NCBI RefSeq assembly: GCF_008905045.1
Contig: NZ_VWMY01000074.1
Location: 1-46,348, forward strand
Length of the DNA stretch: 46,348 nucleotides
Origin: Streptomyces albicerus
GTDB taxonomy: Bacteria; Actinomycetota; Actinomycetes; Streptomycetales; Streptomycetaceae
Direction: 5' to 3'
Positions 44,286 to 46,348 of the stretch are shown here, in pieces. The notes under the pieces were generated by a model. It saw nothing but the letters and a program-made list of their open reading frames with translations. It was not told where the DNA came from and did no database searches. Each line of letters begins with the position of its first letter. Position 1 is the stretch's first letter. Position numbers and translations under genes: made by a program.

Positions 44286-44542
44286 TCGTCGGACCAGGTG
44301 CGTTCCCTGTCAAGTTTTGCGTGTTGAACCCTCGCTGTGCGGAGCCCCCGACAATTGTGGCGGTGGATGGTTCGATCGGCTTGCGCCGCTGCGAACTACG
44401 GAAGTGCCTGGGCCCACTTGCACAGGTTGTAGAAGCCGTCCAGCCGCGTCCAGGCAGATCCAAGACAGGTGCATAATGCCTGCTCAGCGCATACCAGTCC
44501 GCCGGAGTCGGCACAGTCGGTGAGAGCTGTGTGAGAGCGCGG

Positions 44543-44594
44543 GTGAGAGGAAGAGGCTCCACAGGAGCACTTCGGTGGGGCCTCTTCCTCTCAC
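44543..44594. terminator. Perfect 15-bp inverted repeat
   Basis: GTGAGAGGAAGAGGC (44543-44557) is exactly complementary to 44580-44594; the 22-nt loop contains an inner CCAC/GTGG pair. It lies between the DUF317 remnant and the AlpA-like gene. It could be a terminator or a recombination-related palindrome. Confidence 0.6.
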
Positions 44595-44664
44595 AGATCA
44601 CCCCCGCGCGGTCACCACTACGACCGTGCGGAGAGGGCGTTCTGGCGTACCGGATCCCTGTGAG

Positions 44665-44706
44665 ACGACGAAGCCCCGCAGGTTTACTCCTGCGGGGCTT
44701 CGTCGT
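44665..44706. terminator. Strong 18-bp hairpin terminator
   Basis: ACGACGAAGCCCCGCAGG (44665-44682) and its exact complement (44689-44706) enclose the loop TTTACT. It starts nine bases beyond the stop of the AlpA-like gene on the minus strand and almost certainly terminates it. Confidence 0.9.
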
Positions 44707-44714
44707 GCGACGGT

Positions 44715-44990
44715 TTACGACTGCGTGCCACGTCCGGGGTGGAGACCGCTGTACTCGGGTTCGCCGCTTTCGAGCACACGGAGCAAGGACGCGGTGACAA
44801 CACGAGTCGTACGGCCGACGCGTAGCACGCGGCACGGGAACTCTCCGCGACGCACCAGGTCGTAGCCCTTCGATCGGGAAAACCCAAATGCCCTGGAAGC
44901 GTCCTGGACGGTCCCCGTTCCACCCCAGGTGGCACGGATGTGCGAGGGGCTGTACGGGGCGTCCTGCTGCTCATTGCTCAGCTTGTGCAT
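44715..44990 (-). CDS. AlpA/excisionase-like helix-turn-helix DNA-binding protein
   Basis: 91 aa from the ATG at 44990, which has GAGGA seven bases upstream; an ATG at 45014 lacks one. The core WGGTGTVQDASRAFGFSRSKGYDLVRRGEFPCRVLRVGRTTRVV is the winged helix-turn-helix of AlpA/excisionase-type proteins (recognition helix SRSKGYDLVRRGE). In actinomycete integrative elements such proteins stand next to the integrase and control excision. The integrase is missing here, so this may be an orphan. A strong terminator follows it. Confidence 0.83.
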   Translation of the reverse strand: MHKLSNEQQDAPYSPSHIRATWGGTGTVQDASRAFGFSRSKGYDLVRRGEFPCRVLRVGRTTRVVTASLLRVLESGEPEYSGLHPGRGTQS

Positions 44991-45376
44991 ATCGGATTCC
45001 TCAGTCCCTTTCATGATGGCGCGGCTTGGGTGCGATCAACTTGCTTTAAAACTGCGGGAGACGTCTGGGGCTAACGCCTATGGCGGGCAAGTGGACCGCG
45101 AAGGCGGGCCAGTAACTGGTCAGAGCAGCAGGGCTGCAAGAGCGGTCACCCCGTTTCGCTGGCTGGGGGCGCTGTCGATGGGCCGGGACCCAGGGGAACT
45201 CGCCGTCGGTCTTACCCAGGTCGTGACAAGACTTGGCCACGTCGCCGTCACTGAACCATCAGTCCAACTGCGTATCTCGAAAGATCTGGAGGGCGGCCAG
45301 GCCCTGTCCCTCACGAGCGACAGGGCAGTGTGAAGCGCAGGCGAGCGCGGTGAGTTGCGTTGTGCTGGTCTTGGCG

Positions 45377-45468
45377 ATGCCTTTCGACGTACCGACAGGT
45401 AGTGGCGGTGGATCACCAATGATGCGCGGGATCGCCGGTTTGGCTAACCGGCGATCCCGCGCTATGTT
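45377..45468 (+). repeat. Hairpin repeat, copy B
   Basis: Partner of the copy at 35836-35925. The hairpin here is perfect: GCGCGGGATCGCCGGTT (45424-45440), loop TGGCT, and exact complement (45446-45462). The loop TGGCT, the preceding CAATGATGCG and the spacing are kept in both copies, while the stem bases co-vary partly. That suggests a conserved RNA or DNA structure. Confidence 0.65.
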
Positions 45469-45957
45469 GCCTCGCTCCGAAGCTGTCTGCGCTCGTCTGA
45501 CCATGGAGCCTTGTAGAACCGGCGCTGCGGCTGAGCCGCTACCCATGTGACATGCATCCACCACGGTCGGTCTATTGCGGAGTCCACCACGTGCGCGGCC
45601 CTCCTGGAGTGGGAGTGCTTGGCCCTGGTTCGCCGATCGACTGCGGCGCGGGATGTCGTCGAATGCGACGCCGACGGTCAGGTTCGCGTCTGCCCTGCTA
45701 ATCCTCAGTCACTACAAGTCGACTTCGCTGCGCATATCCGCCGTTACTGGCCGACCGATGTTGCCAAGAACCCGGCGTAGTGGCTGAGTATTGTTCCCTG
45801 AAGGTATTTGCGCAGGTCAGGGCGCGTTCTTAGGTTGGAGAACCTGCCCCGGGGTCGAATTGGGGTCGAATTTGCCCGTGCCAGTCTTGGATCGCAGGCA
45901 TCGGCAGTGTCGTTGCTCGGCGAAAGGGCTGTGACCAGGGGATTCCCGCCCGGTAGT

Positions 45958-45999
45958 GCGACGGTTCGGACAATACAAAAATATTGTCCGAACCGTCGC
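45958..45999. repeat. 18-bp palindrome with AT-rich centre
   Basis: GCGACGGTTCGGACAATA (45958-45975) is fully complementary to 45982-45999, with the loop CAAAAA. It is far less GC-rich in the middle than its surroundings. A two-fold operator, a recombination site or a terminator are possible; no gene assignment. Confidence 0.7.
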
Positions 46000-46320
46000 T
46001 CTACCTAAATTAGCAAGAAATGGACTTCGGTGGCGCACTGTCGGTCCGCGCGCATACCTTCGCGCCTGCTTGCATCAGAAGATCCGGACGCCCCTGACAA
46101 CGACCGGATCGCGTATGCCGGTTGGCCGTCTGAGCTGGAGCCGCTCGATGCGGTGGGCGGCGATAGGACGATCGATTGCGAATGTTGCGGCACATGCGAT
46201 CCGCCTGTGGCGGCATCGATGGTGCCCGTCGTGACCGGATGAAGAAGGGGGTCGCTGCGGCCTAGGCGGTGTTTCTCGGATCTCCTGATGTGAGTGGGGT
46301 GTTGGGGTCAGGCTGGCGGT

Positions 46321-46348
46321 ATGGGCCGTGGGGATTTAACGAATGCGG
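46321..46348 (+). mobile_element. IS5-family transposase, first codons at window edge
   Basis: The last 28 bases read MGRGDLTNA from an ATG. MGRGDLTNAEW is the usual start of Streptomyces IS5-type (DDE) transposases, so a mobile element begins here and continues outside. Only nine codons are visible, so the call rests on that peptide. The second leucine-type codon is TTA, common in such elements. Confidence 0.6.

Larger units (their letters stand above)
45015..46320. other. Region without a supported gene at the right edge
   Basis: Several open frames exist (for example 45547-45780 and 46030-46242, plus strand) but none has both a ribosome site and recognisable motifs, and frames overlap without preference. 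It contains hairpin repeat copy B, an AT-centred palindrome at 45958, and the upstream end of an IS5-type element. It reads as decayed mobile DNA. Confidence 0.5.

Noticed and set aside
45046..45240. Minus-strand peptide with HDLGK, resembling an HD nuclease motif of Cas3-like proteins
   Set aside because: Only one short motif, no following family features, no CRISPR repeats anywhere in the window.
45547..45780. 77-codon plus-strand open frame
   Set aside because: No ribosome site and no recognisable motif; overlaps other frames of equal quality.
1..46348. CRISPR array or rRNA genes
   Set aside because: No regularly spaced repeats and no rRNA-like sequence were seen.

Overview
The window is high-GC, densely coded DNA with GTG starts, four-base stop/start overlaps, an AfsR/SARP-type activator and rare TTA codons. 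Together these point to a Streptomyces or a close relative. Everything here was read by eye; no database search was run.

Layout. (1) 1-2.2 kb is a scar: a doubly frameshifted IS110-type transposase followed by broken pieces of a zinc alcohol dehydrogenase (two overlapping copies) and an XRE-type regulator. (2) 2.2-34.2 kb is a large biosynthetic gene cluster. (3) 34.2-46.3 kb is accessory DNA. It holds a class II tRNA, a tRNA-Arg remnant that looks like an attachment site, a NucS/DUF91-like nuclease, an EACC1 - caspase/helicase - unknown-protein operon that looks like a biological-conflict (defence) system, a truncated oleate hydratase, a frameshifted DUF317 gene, a small AlpA-like DNA-binding protein, and the first codons of an IS5-type transposase at the right edge.

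The cluster matches, enzyme by enzyme, the valanimycin logic for making an azoxy (N=N-O) group, but with fatty-chain genes in place of a valine-derived amine. The proposed route is as follows. KASIII (29410), ACP (30468), KASII (30707), a desaturase (28334) and an acyl-CoA carboxylase beta subunit (17525) build an alkyl chain. An aldehyde-dehydrogenase-family enzyme (21643) and a class III aminotransferase (24518) turn it into an alkylamine. A VlmH-like flavin N-hydroxylase (23373) with a VlmR-like flavin reductase (26803) makes the hydroxylamine. A VlmA-like DUF2156 transferase (20455) adds an aminoacyl group, probably seryl, from tRNA. A small membrane protein (26321) is the best candidate for the N-N bond-forming VlmO role, and a diiron protein (27363) fits VlmB, which oxidises the hydrazine to azoxy. 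VlmJ-like kinase (33238) and VlmK-like MmgE/PrpD lyase (9153) would dehydrate the seryl part. An acyl ligase, a carbamoyltransferase, a P450, a methyltransferase, SGNH hydrolases, SRPBCC proteins and two extra diiron proteins at the two ends of the cluster suggest further tailoring, so the product may be a new lipidic azoxy (perhaps carbamoylated) compound.

Regulation is unusually readable. Three promoter regions (before 5170, 7061 and 21643), and perhaps a fourth (before 17525), carry direct YCAG repeats exactly 11 bp apart, the spacing expected of SARP operators. The SARP gene itself and the first gene of the main operon each contain a TTA codon, which predicts bldA control. Just upstream of the vlmJ-like gene lies a class II tRNA with a UCA anticodon and an abnormal anticodon loop. 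Because the pathway should consume seryl-tRNA, it may be a dedicated, non-decoding tRNA.
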